Shown: positions 26,660 through 36,337, counted from the stretch's first letter. The stretch is DNA of 64,000 nucleotides from an uncultured Aquimarina sp. (GCF_947500065.1 NZ_CANMQT010000002.1:310001-374000); one strand, 5' to 3'. Notes: generated by a model not told the origin, from the letters alone. Numbers and translations: made by a program.

Positions 26660-28207
26660 TTAATCTCTAATAAATTTCGAAGCTTCTTTCCTATTCCCTT
26701 CAACATCAATAACTCCAAAATACTTTTGTTTATGCTTTCTCCAAGGTAAGTTACCTGCAACATCAGTGGGAACATTATCGAAATCATATAGTGTCCAAAA
26801 TAGATAATGAATATTTTGTTTTTGAGTTATCTCTCGAAACTGTGTGTAATACTCAGCCTGTTCTTTTTCTGAAGCACCTAAAGGATTCCAAAATCCTCTG
26901 CTACTAGACAATCCAAACTCTTGTAAAACAATAGGCTTATCAATCTGAGAACTCATACTAACATATAAATCTTCAAAATCATCTATGTTTTCATAGTAAT
27001 GAAAAGACACAAAATCTACCTCATCCATCAATAGACTTGCTGATTCTATATCAGACCATCCTATAGTTACTAAATGATTAGGGTCAAATTGTTTGATTTG
27101 TCTAGCCATTTCTCCCAACCATGCTAGTACGTTTTCTTTTCCTCGACTTTCAAAATCCAGATTGGGTTCATTTTTAATATCCCATGCTACTATAGCTTTG
27201 TGAGTGCGAAACCTATTTACTATTTGTTCAGCATGACGATGCGTAAGTGTCCAATCTAATACAGAATAATCTCCATAAAAATCAAACAATGTAATGACTA
27301 CTTTCAAGTTCTTGGCTTCTGCCTGATCTAATACTTGTTGTAATTTCTGCAGTTTTTCTTCTTTTACTGTCGCTTTTCCAAAATCTTCGTATTGAAGGAA
27401 AACTCTAACAGTATTGAGTCCTATTGTTTTGATAATATCAAAATCTTGTTCAATAATATTCGAATCAAAATCATCCCCAAACATATCCCAAGGTGTTTTT
27501 TGAGGATAATAATTAATTCCTTTGATCTGAAACCCGCTATCTTCTATGTATATTTTATCTTCCTTGATTTTAACTAAACGTTCTGTGTTAATAGTATCTT
27601 TTATAGTTTGAGCTTCTTCTTTAATCAAATGTCTTATACGCCAGAACCCATCTTCTAATAGTAATAGTACTTTGTAATCAGAAATTATTTCAGTTTCTAA
27701 CAATAACTGATCTTCTTTATATATTCTTTGATACTCCCTTACATTTTTATCTGTTAACACAGCCAATTGACCATCAGCACTATAAAAATCAAGCAATAAG
27801 TTATGATTAATTGTTGTACTATGTATCGCAACCCCATTTGTCTTATTAACCGCTATGGGTTCGGTAATACGTTGTCTGGCTTTTGTAGTATAATAATCAT
27901 CTACTCCCAGCGTGTCATAGGTTTGATAAGCCACTTGACGCACATACCAAGCGTTCAGATAATCTTTTTCTATATCATATAGCGTTTGTTTCTCAATTGG
28001 CCGTCCTGGGTTGATAGTATCTTTCCAGATTACTTTAGGAAGGTATACTTGATTATTTTCTAGTTTTAAATGTAACATAGAAGACCGATCTGCTCCAGTA
28101 TTCAAGTAAGAAAGTACTTGACTGATCCCAAATAGCATCAATATAATAATACCTAAAAAAGAAGCTAGGATTACAGATCGGTATATGTTTTTATTCCAAG
28201 TGCTCAT
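26660..28207 (-). CDS. Membrane-anchored GH-A clan glycoside hydrolase
   Basis: A 515-residue protein with an N-terminal membrane anchor (about 11-35), a region without clear family (about 45-215) and a TIM-barrel glycosidase domain of the GH5/GH2-C kind (about 225-515; GFQIKGINYYP opener). The catalytic pair is visible: acid/base E347 in WDIKNEPN and nucleophile E430 in IVLQEFGLS. It is the last gene of a three-gene operon (4 bp overlap with the Ig-like protein) with a large GT-C-like membrane protein. A glycosidase tethered on the periplasmic side next to a synthesis gene suggests trimming or release of the polymer, as PelA, PslG and BcsZ do in other systems. Confidence 0.85.
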   Translation of the reverse strand: MSTWNKNIYRSVILASFLGIIILMLFGISQVLSYLNTGADRSSMLHLKLENNQVYLPKVIWKDTINPGRPIEKQTLYDIEKDYLNAWYVRQVAYQTYDTLGVDDYYTTKARQRITEPIAVNKTNGVAIHSTTINHNLLLDFYSADGQLAVLTDKNVREYQRIYKEDQLLLETEIISDYKVLLLLEDGFWRIRHLIKEEAQTIKDTINTERLVKIKEDKIYIEDSGFQIKGINYYPQKTPWDMFGDDFDSNIIEQDFDIIKTIGLNTVRVFLQYEDFGKATVKEEKLQKLQQVLDQAEAKNLKVVITLFDFYGDYSVLDWTLTHRHAEQIVNRFRTHKAIVAWDIKNEPNLDFESRGKENVLAWLGEMARQIKQFDPNHLVTIGWSDIESASLLMDEVDFVSFHYYENIDDFEDLYVSMSSQIDKPIVLQEFGLSSSRGFWNPLGASEKEQAEYYTQFREITQKQNIHYLFWTLYDFDNVPTDVAGNLPWRKHKQKYFGVIDVEGNRKEASKFIRD

Positions 28208-29424
28208 TGCATCAAGATATTTTCATACTGTTTTTCCACTCCTAGAACTTTAATTTTTAAATTATAATTTCCATTCGCATAAAATCCTTCTGATACTTTA
28301 AACGTGACTACTCCATTAGATGACGTCGTCATTTTAGTATCTATTAAATTGTCTTCTTGAGAAATCCTCAATACCACAGTAGCTCCATCAGGAATCAGTT
28401 GTTCCATAAAACTTACTAATGGACCAACTATGATCTCTCGATTATTTTCAGAAAATTGTACTTTAAAATCGTCCAATACTGACTCATATTCAATATGTAT
28501 CGTATCACTCTCTGCAATACCTGATACAAAAGCTTTTATTTCCCAAGAATCCTCATGGTCGGGATGTAACATTTTAGCAATAGCGATACCACGAACGGTA
28601 CTCGCTTGTGTTTTTAGCAAAACCCCTTTTTTATTTTTTATTTGAAATGTCACTAAAGTCCCATCACTAATAATATTCCCATATTGATCGTTAAGCGTTG
28701 ATGTAATTAGCTCCGCAATCTGATTACCATCAGCGTATTCATGTTTGCGTTTCGCGTTGATCTGAAAACTTTCTGGTATTGCTGGAAAAACTACTATAGA
28801 AAATTCCTTAGAAGATGTCTCTTTAACCTTTGAGGACAGTAATAGTCGTCCAGATTGTTCATACGAGAATATAGTTGACCATCCTATTAAATCCTTGGTG
28901 TATACAATTTCTTCTTTCTCATTACTCAAAAACTGATGTTTTAAAACAATTTCTGTACTATCCGGTAGTGGATTATCATATATGTCTGCAGGTATAATAA
29001 CCGGCATTGTGTAATCATTTCCTCCTGCAGTTATACTTGGTGGTCCGATATAAGATTCTAGTTGAACTTTTGTATTGGTATTTGCTAATACCTTAATAAT
29101 TCCTGATAAAAGCTGTTCTGAATCATGTAATAACGTATACTGTATAACTCCTTTATTGTTCGACAAGAATTTGGGCAATATAAACTGACCATTTTCGGAT
29201 TGTAACAGTATATTCCCAAATGAAGAATGCAAAAACAATTGAGTACTTACAGGGGTGTTTAATTCAAAATTTAATTGGATTTCTTCACCTGCTGTATATA
29301 TCTCTTTTTTAGATTTTAAAACAACTGAAACTTGTGCTGAGTCAATCAGCATCGTATTAAAACTAACACTAAAACATATTAGAATTAAAGATCCAAGGAC
29401 TATATGTATTCTTCTAAAATTCAT
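28204..29424 (-). CDS. Secreted Ig-like (Big_1-type) protein of the polysaccharide operon
   Basis: A 406-residue protein with an N-terminal signal or anchor (about 1-30) and several beta-rich Ig-like segments. One is of the invasin/intimin Big_1 type (about 235-310; NQIAELITSTLNDQYGNIISDGTLVTFQI). There are no catalytic motifs. It lies between the GT-C-like protein (1 bp overlap at 29424) and the glycosidase (4 bp overlap), so all three are co-translated and probably form a complex. I would expect a periplasmic scaffold; the exact role is unknown. Confidence 0.72.
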   Translation of the reverse strand: MNFRRIHIVLGSLILICFSVSFNTMLIDSAQVSVVLKSKKEIYTAGEEIQLNFELNTPVSTQLFLHSSFGNILLQSENGQFILPKFLSNNKGVIQYTLLHDSEQLLSGIIKVLANTNTKVQLESYIGPPSITAGGNDYTMPVIIPADIYDNPLPDSTEIVLKHQFLSNEKEEIVYTKDLIGWSTIFSYEQSGRLLLSSKVKETSSKEFSIVVFPAIPESFQINAKRKHEYADGNQIAELITSTLNDQYGNIISDGTLVTFQIKNKKGVLLKTQASTVRGIAIAKMLHPDHEDSWEIKAFVSGIAESDTIHIEYESVLDDFKVQFSENNREIIVGPLVSFMEQLIPDGATVVLRISQEDNLIDTKMTTSSNGVVTFKVSEGFYANGNYNLKIKVLGVEKQYENILMQ

Positions 29425-32400
29425 TACTTAGGGTTTCCTATATATGTGTTGATCTCAATTTTTACGTAGCTAAATCCTTTTCCTTTTATAGATAAAAGCT
29501 GAGAAGATTGATCACGATTCCGATTAGGAACTACTTTTCTACTGATTTCTTCATTGGGTAATCCATTTATAAAAACAGATTCCATATCACTATTAATAGT
29601 TGCCAAATGAGAAACATTTAATAAAGTATAATCAAAATACTGTTTGCGTTGTGGACGAATCCCTTCAGATAAATATTGATGATCCACCCATACTAATTCT
29701 TTCTGATTATTATAATAAGAAACCAATATTTGTGGAATTGTAACTTCTTGTAATCCCGAATTAAAAAGAACCCCTTTAATCTGATCTCCTGAAACAGAAA
29801 TATCATTGATTGCTATTCCTTTATACAAGTCCGTTGTTGCGACGTTTCCGACACATTGTAAATCAAATTTAGTTGGAATGTTCTCAAGCACAACGTCTGT
29901 AAATTGATTCGGATCAAAAGTATCTGGTTTAGCATCATCAGTATTTAGCCAGGCAATATCTTCAAAATCTATACGGAAACTAGTAACTTCTTTTGGGAGT
30001 AATTTATGTTTCATTTGGTGTTTTACATTGTATGACGCTAGTTTTCTATCCTCTTGATCATATAAGGTACCTGTAACTACTACATCAGCGGGAACGTTAT
30101 CCACATTTTGTAATTCGCCAATAATACGATATTGTCCTTTTTGTCTAATAATTTTTGCCGAAAGGACTTCTAAAACTGGCTGTTTCAACACATCTTCGTG
30201 ATAGGTTTGTTCGGAACTTATTCTACGTCTTCCGTGATTATAAAAACCTATAGTATTCTCAGAAAACAACTGATCTGGAGGAATATCAAGATCATACGTC
30301 GATGGTTGTATGTACCATTTCCCTTTATGTTTAACCAATTCGTGGTAATATGTTTTTTTAATTTTTTCTAATGGGGTGATCCAATTTGTAATAGCATTGA
30401 CTCTTGCGGTAGTATCTGTTTGTATTATAACATCTACATTAATCTCATCTAGTTTAGCATATGAACTTAAAAGGCCATCTGTCACAGATACTTCTAGCAT
30501 ATATTGATCAATTGCTTTATTACTTTGTGGATCCAAATAAGAATAAGCCTTATTGAATTCTTTAAAATCCAATGCATCATAATAGGATGTCATTACATTT
30601 TCTGGGCTTACCTGGGATGCATTTTGAATGTAAAAAGAATATATAGCACCTACAAACACTACAAATAAAAACCATCCCCAAACATGTAAAACTGTAAACA
30701 CTTTTTTCCTGAATCCTTCATACGGAATTGCGAAACTAAAATATTCAGGAATTCTAGATTGAGAACCCCGCAAAGCTCTAATCCATATCATTTGTATATT
30801 CAATATAAAAGCTAATAGAGCGGTAGTAATTGGTATCAATCCCCACATCAACTTTTGATAGATTGGCACTTCTTCTTTTGGTAAAATTGTCGATAAAGGA
30901 GGGATATTTAGTTTTTCCCAAACCATGATTCCGTTTTCTAATTGACGTAAACGTTGCCATCCACAGAAATACAGTACAGGGTCATAAAATTTATCATTAG
31001 AGAATACATATTTCAAATTATACTTCTCCGGAACTGTCAAAAATTGTTGTAACGAGCCTATTCCTTCTACACCTCGAAATTTTGAGTTTTCTAAACGTTC
31101 TACTGCTCGAGTAGTTAATTCTGGTAATCTTCTGGCGGAATGATAATTTCCATCCACTGTCATTGCTTGTGTCTGAGCAGACAGCCATGCCATTTGATCT
31201 CCAAACCCTAATGGTAAATATCGCCAATGATCGTGCTGATCTTGTTGTAAGAAGTTAAGAATCGGAAGCATTTTTATTTTTTGCGGTTGAGAAGGTCTAA
31301 AATATCCAAGACTCATAGTAAAAATGATGGTGGCAATAAAAACAAAAGCCAATCCTCCTGCTATAAATCGATGATATACAGCTCCAAATTTTTGTTGAAT
31401 AAATTGTTTAAAATCACCTTCTACAAAACGATATATAAACTCCCCAAATATAGGAAGTGCCATTATCGATGCCCACAGTGTAAAACGATCTAACGTAAGA
31501 ATATTAAATGCATTTTCTCCTAATATCATCCTAGGTATTGGAGTTGTTCCCCCAGTTCCTAAAATAGTTAACAAGGTAATAGACAATCCAAAAAACAAAT
31601 ATCGTTTGCTAAAGAATCGATACCATATATATGGTAAAAAGAGTAATAGTATTCCCCAAGGAATTAAAAAGAACACTAATCCAGAAGAAGTAACTTCTAA
31701 AAAATTATCACGAGAACCATGAGGAATTGGTACTTGAGTAATAGGGTTGTTTTTTGTATTAATCCAATATGGTAAAATGCACACTATAATTAATAGCAAA
31801 GATCCCATTCCAAAAACTATGATTCTCTTAAACAGTTGTAAAAACGTTTTTATAAACACTACAAAGGTCACTTCTTTGAACGATCCTACCTTCTGCTTTG
31901 AGGCATCCATAATAATCATTCCAATCAATGGGAATATGAAGAAAATCATTCCAAAAATTGGTGTTACATGATGAGAAGTTACCGTTACTGCTATCAAGCT
32001 TAATGACTTAATCAGATATATCTTCTTTCCTGTTTTGATCCATAAGTAAATTTCAGGTAGCGAATGCATTAATATTCCGATCCCCACAATGCTTGGGAGT
32101 TGCCCAAAAACATGTAATGTTTCTACAAAAGAAGAGGAAAAAACAGCTAAGATAGCGGCATATCCAGCAACAGTTCTATTAGCTGTAAGCAGTAAAGCAA
32201 AACGATATACTCCGGTAATAAATAATAAAATGGCAAGGATAGCTACAGTAAATAACCCAAACTTTAAACCTCCTATATAAGATAATAGAGCAATACTCTG
32301 ATGTACTAATGGAGGATACCCCATAACGGTAATACCAGTATACCAACTATAATTCCAAGGTTCGAACCAACTTTCTGCATAATGATGTCCAAAAAAAAGA

Positions 32401-32543
32401 TGAATCAACGCATCATAGGTAAACTCTAACGTAAAGAAGATGGATGTCCCATGAAAAAGGACAGCTATCAGTAACGCCAGTATTAAATACTTATTAGTAG
32501 TTTTTTTATCTATATCCAAAATATTTTGTTTGATAATACTCAT
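29424..32543 (-). CDS. Large GT-C-like membrane protein with extracytoplasmic C-terminus
   Basis: This 1039-residue protein begins with about 13 membrane segments (to about residue 650) in a GT-C-like layout: the first extracytoplasmic loop holds acidic E40 and D44 (FTLEFTYDALIH). It resembles proteins annotated as 6-pyruvoyl-tetrahydropterin synthase-related membrane proteins. After the last helix (about 625-645) comes an NTF2-like domain (about 648-760; VMTSYYDALDFKEFNKAY) and beta domains to the end. GT-C enzymes use lipid-phosphate sugars, such as those made by the GT2 enzyme at 32766. It is the first gene of a minus operon with the Ig-like and glycosidase genes. The fusion of a GT-C core to an NTF2-like domain is unusual. 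Confidence 0.72.
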   Translation of the reverse strand: MSIIKQNILDIDKKTTNKYLILALLIAVLFHGTSIFFTLEFTYDALIHLFFGHHYAESWFEPWNYSWYTGITVMGYPPLVHQSIALLSYIGGLKFGLFTVAILAILLFITGVYRFALLLTANRTVAGYAAILAVFSSSFVETLHVFGQLPSIVGIGILMHSLPEIYLWIKTGKKIYLIKSLSLIAVTVTSHHVTPIFGMIFFIFPLIGMIIMDASKQKVGSFKEVTFVVFIKTFLQLFKRIIVFGMGSLLLIIVCILPYWINTKNNPITQVPIPHGSRDNFLEVTSSGLVFFLIPWGILLLFLPYIWYRFFSKRYLFFGLSITLLTILGTGGTTPIPRMILGENAFNILTLDRFTLWASIMALPIFGEFIYRFVEGDFKQFIQQKFGAVYHRFIAGGLAFVFIATIIFTMSLGYFRPSQPQKIKMLPILNFLQQDQHDHWRYLPLGFGDQMAWLSAQTQAMTVDGNYHSARRLPELTTRAVERLENSKFRGVEGIGSLQQFLTVPEKYNLKYVFSNDKFYDPVLYFCGWQRLRQLENGIMVWEKLNIPPLSTILPKEEVPIYQKLMWGLIPITTALLAFILNIQMIWIRALRGSQSRIPEYFSFAIPYEGFRKKVFTVLHVWGWFLFVVFVGAIYSFYIQNASQVSPENVMTSYYDALDFKEFNKAYSYLDPQSNKAIDQYMLEVSVTDGLLSSYAKLDEINVDVIIQTDTTARVNAITNWITPLEKIKKTYYHELVKHKGKWYIQPSTYDLDIPPDQLFSENTIGFYNHGRRRISSEQTYHEDVLKQPVLEVLSAKIIRQKGQYRIIGELQNVDNVPADVVVTGTLYDQEDRKLASYNVKHQMKHKLLPKEVTSFRIDFEDIAWLNTDDAKPDTFDPNQFTDVVLENIPTKFDLQCVGNVATTDLYKGIAINDISVSGDQIKGVLFNSGLQEVTIPQILVSYYNNQKELVWVDHQYLSEGIRPQRKQYFDYTLLNVSHLATINSDMESVFINGLPNEEISRKVVPNRNRDQSSQLLSIKGKGFSYVKIEINTYIGNPK

Positions 32544-32649
32544 TATAATTATCCGTAGGTGAATGAGAATAATGGTTCAAATAACTCCCAATAAAATCTA
32601 TAAAGGGAATTATACTCCAATATACAACAAAGCTTTTGGTTTAGACGAA

Positions 32650-32740
32650 TGGTACGTCTTTCGATAAAAACCATTCACCGACAGCAATCTTCCAATGAGC
32701 GAAATGCTCACTTTTCGAGCGACAACTCCAAGTAATTTAG
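32650..32740 (+). promoter_or_regulatory. LytTR-type repeats and -7 box of the GT2-manA unit
   Basis: Repeats at 32650-32660 (TGGTACGTCTT), 32671-32681 (CCATTCACCGA) and 32692-32702 (CCAATGAGCGA) have cores at 32655, 32676 and 32697, 21 bp apart. The -7-like box TAATTTAG starts at 32733, 36 bp after the last core and 26 bp before the ATG. On the opposite strand, 32652-32642 reads CCATTCGTCTA, which faces the GT-C operon start at 32543. Confidence 0.72.
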
Positions 32741-32765
32741 AGGTGTAATCCCAAAATAACCTATT

Positions 32766-33587
32766 ATGAAAACCGGAATTATTATACCTTGTTACAACGA
32801 AGAAAAAAGATTAAATGTAGCTGCTTTTATAAACTTCATTCAAAAAGAAAACAACTTTCATTTATGTTTTGTAAATGATGGTAGTAAAGATGATACTATC
32901 GCTGTATTAAAAGACATACAATCCGAAAACCCTTTAAAGGTAAGTGTTATTGATATCAAAAAGAATTCAGGTAAAGCTACTGCTGTTAGAGCAGGTGCAA
33001 GATATCTTCATAGTAGAGGAGATATGAGCTTTGTTGGATTTATAGATGCTGATCTATCTACTGATTTTGAAGATTTTGATGGTCTTTTAAAAACACTAAA
33101 AACCAACAAAAAATTAAGTATGGTATTTGGGTCCAGAGCTAAAGACGCTTCTGAAGGAATCGAAAAAGATACCTTAAGAGCATGTTTCTCAAAGATCATA
33201 AAAATGTTGGTATTTTTTATTCTTAGACTACCGATAGAGGATACACAATGTGGTGCCAAAGTATTTAGAGCTGATATTATTCCAGTACTTTTTAAAAGAA
33301 ACTTTTTTAGCAGATGGTTATTTGATGTAGAGATGTTTTTAAGAATGAAAAAACATTTTGGTAAAGTAATTATATTAAATAAAATCTATGAACAACCCTT
33401 ACAAAGATGGGTACATATGGATGATTCTAAATTAGGCCTAAAAGATTCTTTAGAAATTCCATACAGATTATTATCAATATGGTTTAATTATAATGTCCTA
33501 CAGAATTTAAGTTATTCTAATACAAATGAAGTTTCTGAGCCTGCTGTAGAAATATTTGGACTTCCTATGACATCTTTAGCAGCATAA
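32766..33587 (+). CDS. GT2-family glycosyltransferase (DPM1-like)
   Basis: A 273-residue GT-A fold enzyme of family GT2, close to dolichyl/undecaprenyl-phosphate mannosyl- or glucosyltransferases. Visible motifs are IIPCYNEE, FVNDGSKDDT, the metal site DADLSTD and DTQCGAKVF. There are no C-terminal membrane helices, so it works at the membrane surface. It likely makes a polyprenyl-phosphate sugar. Mannose-6-phosphate isomerase follows 26 bp downstream, suggesting a mannose donor. The product would suit the GT-C-like protein divergently encoded at 32543. The promoter has LytTR-type repeats. Confidence 0.88.
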   Translation: MKTGIIIPCYNEEKRLNVAAFINFIQKENNFHLCFVNDGSKDDTIAVLKDIQSENPLKVSVIDIKKNSGKATAVRAGARYLHSRGDMSFVGFIDADLSTDFEDFDGLLKTLKTNKKLSMVFGSRAKDASEGIEKDTLRACFSKIIKMLVFFILRLPIEDTQCGAKVFRADIIPVLFKRNFFSRWLFDVEMFLRMKKHFGKVIILNKIYEQPLQRWVHMDDSKLGLKDSLEIPYRLLSIWFNYNVLQNLSYSNTNEVSEPAVEIFGLPMTSLAA

Positions 33588-33613
33588 TTCATAATCTCCT
33601 AAAACTTATTATC

Positions 33614-34582
33614 ATGATCAATTATCCAATCAAATTCGAGCCTATCTTAAAAGAAAAAATATGGGGTGGCAATAAACTTAAAAATGTACTTCATAAAAAC
33701 ACAACACTTAATAATGTTGGAGAAAGCTGGGAAATCTCGGATGTAGACAATTCAGTTTCTGTAGTTGCTAATGGAGCATTAAAAGGGCTCAATTTAAAAG
33801 AATTAATTGGTCAGTATACATCAGATTTTATGGGAAAACAAAATTATAAAGCTTTTGGAAACAACTTCCCGATTTTGATAAAGTTCATTGATGCTAAAGA
33901 AGATCTTTCTATACAGGTACATCCAGGTGATCAAATTGCTAAAAAAAGACACGATTCTTTTGGAAAAACAGAAATGTGGTATGTAATGCAAGCTGATAAA
34001 GATGCTAATGTGATCGTTGGTTTTAATCAAGAGATGTCTCAAGAAAAATACAAATATCATTTAAAAGAAAATGAATTAAAAGATATTTTACATCACCAAA
34101 AAGTAATCGAAGGAGATTCTTTTTTTATCAATGCAGGAAAAATTCATGCGATAGGTTCTGGAGTATTATTGGCTGAAATACAGCAAACATCAGATATTAC
34201 ATATAGAGTGTATGATTGGGATAGAAAAGATAGTAACGGAAACGGCAGGGAATTACATACTGACTTAGCTTTGGATGTAATTGATTATAATAACAATAAT
34301 GATTACAAAACTTTATACGAAAGAAGATACAATCAGTCATCAACCATTATAGATTGTAATTACTTCACAACCAATTTTCTAAAAGTAAAAAATAGCTTAG
34401 TAAGAGTATCTAATACTATTGATTCTTTTATAGTGTATATGTGCACAAAAGGAACCGCAGAGATAACAGTAGACTCCAATTCAGAAATGATTCAGGAAGG
34501 ACAAACAATATTAATTCCTGCAACTGCTAATCAGATTGAGATAACATCTAATAGTGCTGAGTTTCTGGAAGTTTTTGTGTAA
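33614..34582 (+). CDS. manA: Mannose-6-phosphate isomerase, class I
   Basis: A 322-residue cupin-fold isomerase that interconverts fructose-6-phosphate and mannose-6-phosphate. Zinc-site motifs are clear: QVHPGD, KTEMWYV and GKIHAIGSGVLLAEIQQTSDITYRVYDWDR. Length matches the short bacterial class I enzymes. It is co-transcribed with the GT2 gene under the LytTR-type promoter, so it probably feeds GDP-mannose (or a mannose-derived sugar) into the polymer. Guanylyltransferase and phosphomannomutase genes are not in this window. Confidence 0.92.
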   Translation: MINYPIKFEPILKEKIWGGNKLKNVLHKNTTLNNVGESWEISDVDNSVSVVANGALKGLNLKELIGQYTSDFMGKQNYKAFGNNFPILIKFIDAKEDLSIQVHPGDQIAKKRHDSFGKTEMWYVMQADKDANVIVGFNQEMSQEKYKYHLKENELKDILHHQKVIEGDSFFINAGKIHAIGSGVLLAEIQQTSDITYRVYDWDRKDSNGNGRELHTDLALDVIDYNNNNDYKTLYERRYNQSSTIIDCNYFTTNFLKVKNSLVRVSNTIDSFIVYMCTKGTAEITVDSNSEMIQEGQTILIPATANQIEITSNSAEFLEVFV

Positions 34583-35015
34583 AATTATACGATACATTAT
34601 TAATCATAGATAAAAAAAATCATAACTATAAACTAAAAAAAATCAACAATTAAAATTACTTTGTAATAAACTACACGAAATACTCCTGGAAGATAACCCG
34701 TTAATAGTGTTAGAATAAATGCAACATTGAAAAGCTATAGTGAAAGCTGATTAGAACTGCCTATTCCGATTAAAAAGAGTACTATTATAAAAACTATTGC
34801 AACGGAACAATCTAAAAGGTGTGTATTCTTTTGGTTATGAATTTCATTGCTTTAAAAATATTAAATTATCACTAATTAATTATGCGCCTTACTTTGTTTT
34901 CCAGTTTTTATTAGCCTCTTAAACTAATTTCTTTTGATCTTTTTCTACTAACCATAATTATTATATCTCTAATTTATAGAAATAAGAAATACTATTTAAT
35001 CCCTGAAGAATAGTA
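34583..35015. other. 433 bp intergenic region, nothing recognised
   Basis: AT-rich DNA between manA (plus) and the convergent gene ending at 35016. No open frame with family resemblance, no classical terminator and no LytTR-type repeat was found. A 14 bp palindrome GAATAGTACTATTC at 35008-35021 overlaps the stop codon of the minus gene and has no loop. Confidence 0.6.
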
Positions 35016-36239
35016 CTATTCTGATACCGTTGTTTTTTTATAGGTAATCTCCCTTTTCACATCCTTAACTAGACTTTTCTTATCATTAACATAATTATAC
35101 TGAAGGATTTCAACAAAATTACCATGTTCATCATAACTAAACTCCTGCATTTCTGATAATTTGTTATTATAAAAATGTTTAATCACTTTCTTGTTATCTT
35201 TATATTCAATACCTATATGAGCTACACCATCATATTCACCTTCTTCTAAAGCTTCTTTAATGAGCAACCCCATTTTGTTATAATAAGTAGCCTCATTCTC
35301 AAGTACCTTTATGAGTTTGTTTTTATCATATAAGTAGCTCTTTTCACTGATTTGTCTACTTTCAGACAAATCTAATGCCTGATCTATTTTTGCTACATCT
35401 TCTAATAACACTTCTAAATAACTTTTTTTACTATTAAATATCTCAACAACTCCGTTAATTTCGCAAGTAATACTTCGCTCTTTACTCGGCAACCCCTTTT
35501 CATTATAGCTAAATTCTGAGGTTCTTATATTCAACGCTCCTTCAAAAAAATTATCCAAAGTGTATGTTTTTATGATCTGATTTGATGTATTATAAATTAC
35601 GTGTTCGTAATATGTAGGATCAGTAGGGATAACAACATATTCATAATTTACATATCCCTCTTTTTCATACTGTTCAATGCCAGTATCTAGTGTATCTGCT
35701 CTATAATATTTATATTCTGCATAATTCTTTTTATGTCTAAAATTTGTAACCGAATTTCCAAAATAATAAGTCTGCAAACGGTTTCGCCTATCATAAATGA
35801 ATTTTTCTTTATTTATTTTATTAGCGATTTCTTTTGTTACCTGATACTTCCCTTTCTTCATTAGGAGCGTATCAACCGATATTTTTTTTGTATTTCTTTC
35901 TTTAAAATATATCGTATCAACGGTATGTGTGCAATTACAGGTTCCATCATTATATATGTTACTAGGATCTAACTCATTCCAGGTTGATGCTACTATTTTA
36001 TATTCCTTATTTTTAAAAGATTCATACGTAGAACGGATACTACCATCTTCGTATTCATTACTTACATATGAGATAGATATTATATCTTCTGAATTATAAA
36101 CAAAAAACTCATTGTACGAAAGAGTTCTGGTAAGGGAATCAAATTGTTTTGGGTAAAATTTATGTGTAATACTTTCCGGCAATATTTGTCCACTGCTATT
36201 CAGAGTAATTAAAAAAACAATCACAAAAAATCTAATCAT
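35016..36239 (-). CDS. Secreted YD/RHS-like protein of unknown function
   Basis: A 407-residue protein with a signal peptide (MIRFFVIVFLITLNSSGQ). The body contains repeated strand pairs of the kind EFSYNEKGLPSKER, YLYDKNKLIKVLE and EFSYDEHGNFVEI, which look like the YD/MORN-like repeats of small secreted Bacteroidota proteins. There is no toxin domain and no sorting tail, so it is not a polymorphic toxin. It is monocistronic, divergent from the PAP2 gene. I do not recognise a specific family. Confidence 0.65.
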   Translation of the reverse strand: MIRFFVIVFLITLNSSGQILPESITHKFYPKQFDSLTRTLSYNEFFVYNSEDIISISYVSNEYEDGSIRSTYESFKNKEYKIVASTWNELDPSNIYNDGTCNCTHTVDTIYFKERNTKKISVDTLLMKKGKYQVTKEIANKINKEKFIYDRRNRLQTYYFGNSVTNFRHKKNYAEYKYYRADTLDTGIEQYEKEGYVNYEYVVIPTDPTYYEHVIYNTSNQIIKTYTLDNFFEGALNIRTSEFSYNEKGLPSKERSITCEINGVVEIFNSKKSYLEVLLEDVAKIDQALDLSESRQISEKSYLYDKNKLIKVLENEATYYNKMGLLIKEALEEGEYDGVAHIGIEYKDNKKVIKHFYNNKLSEMQEFSYDEHGNFVEILQYNYVNDKKSLVKDVKREITYKKTTVSE

Positions 36240-36337
36240 ATACCTATTTTGAGATTAACTATTGCTTTCTAAATTACTAAAAAGAAACAGTATCATCACT
36301 ATTCGATATATTTAACTTTTGTTTACGAATAAGTTAT

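Noticed and set aside
35008..35021. Palindrome GAATAGTACTATTC as an operator
   Set aside because: It overlaps a stop codon at the 3' end of a gene and is not near a promoter; AT-rich 14-mers of this kind arise by chance.
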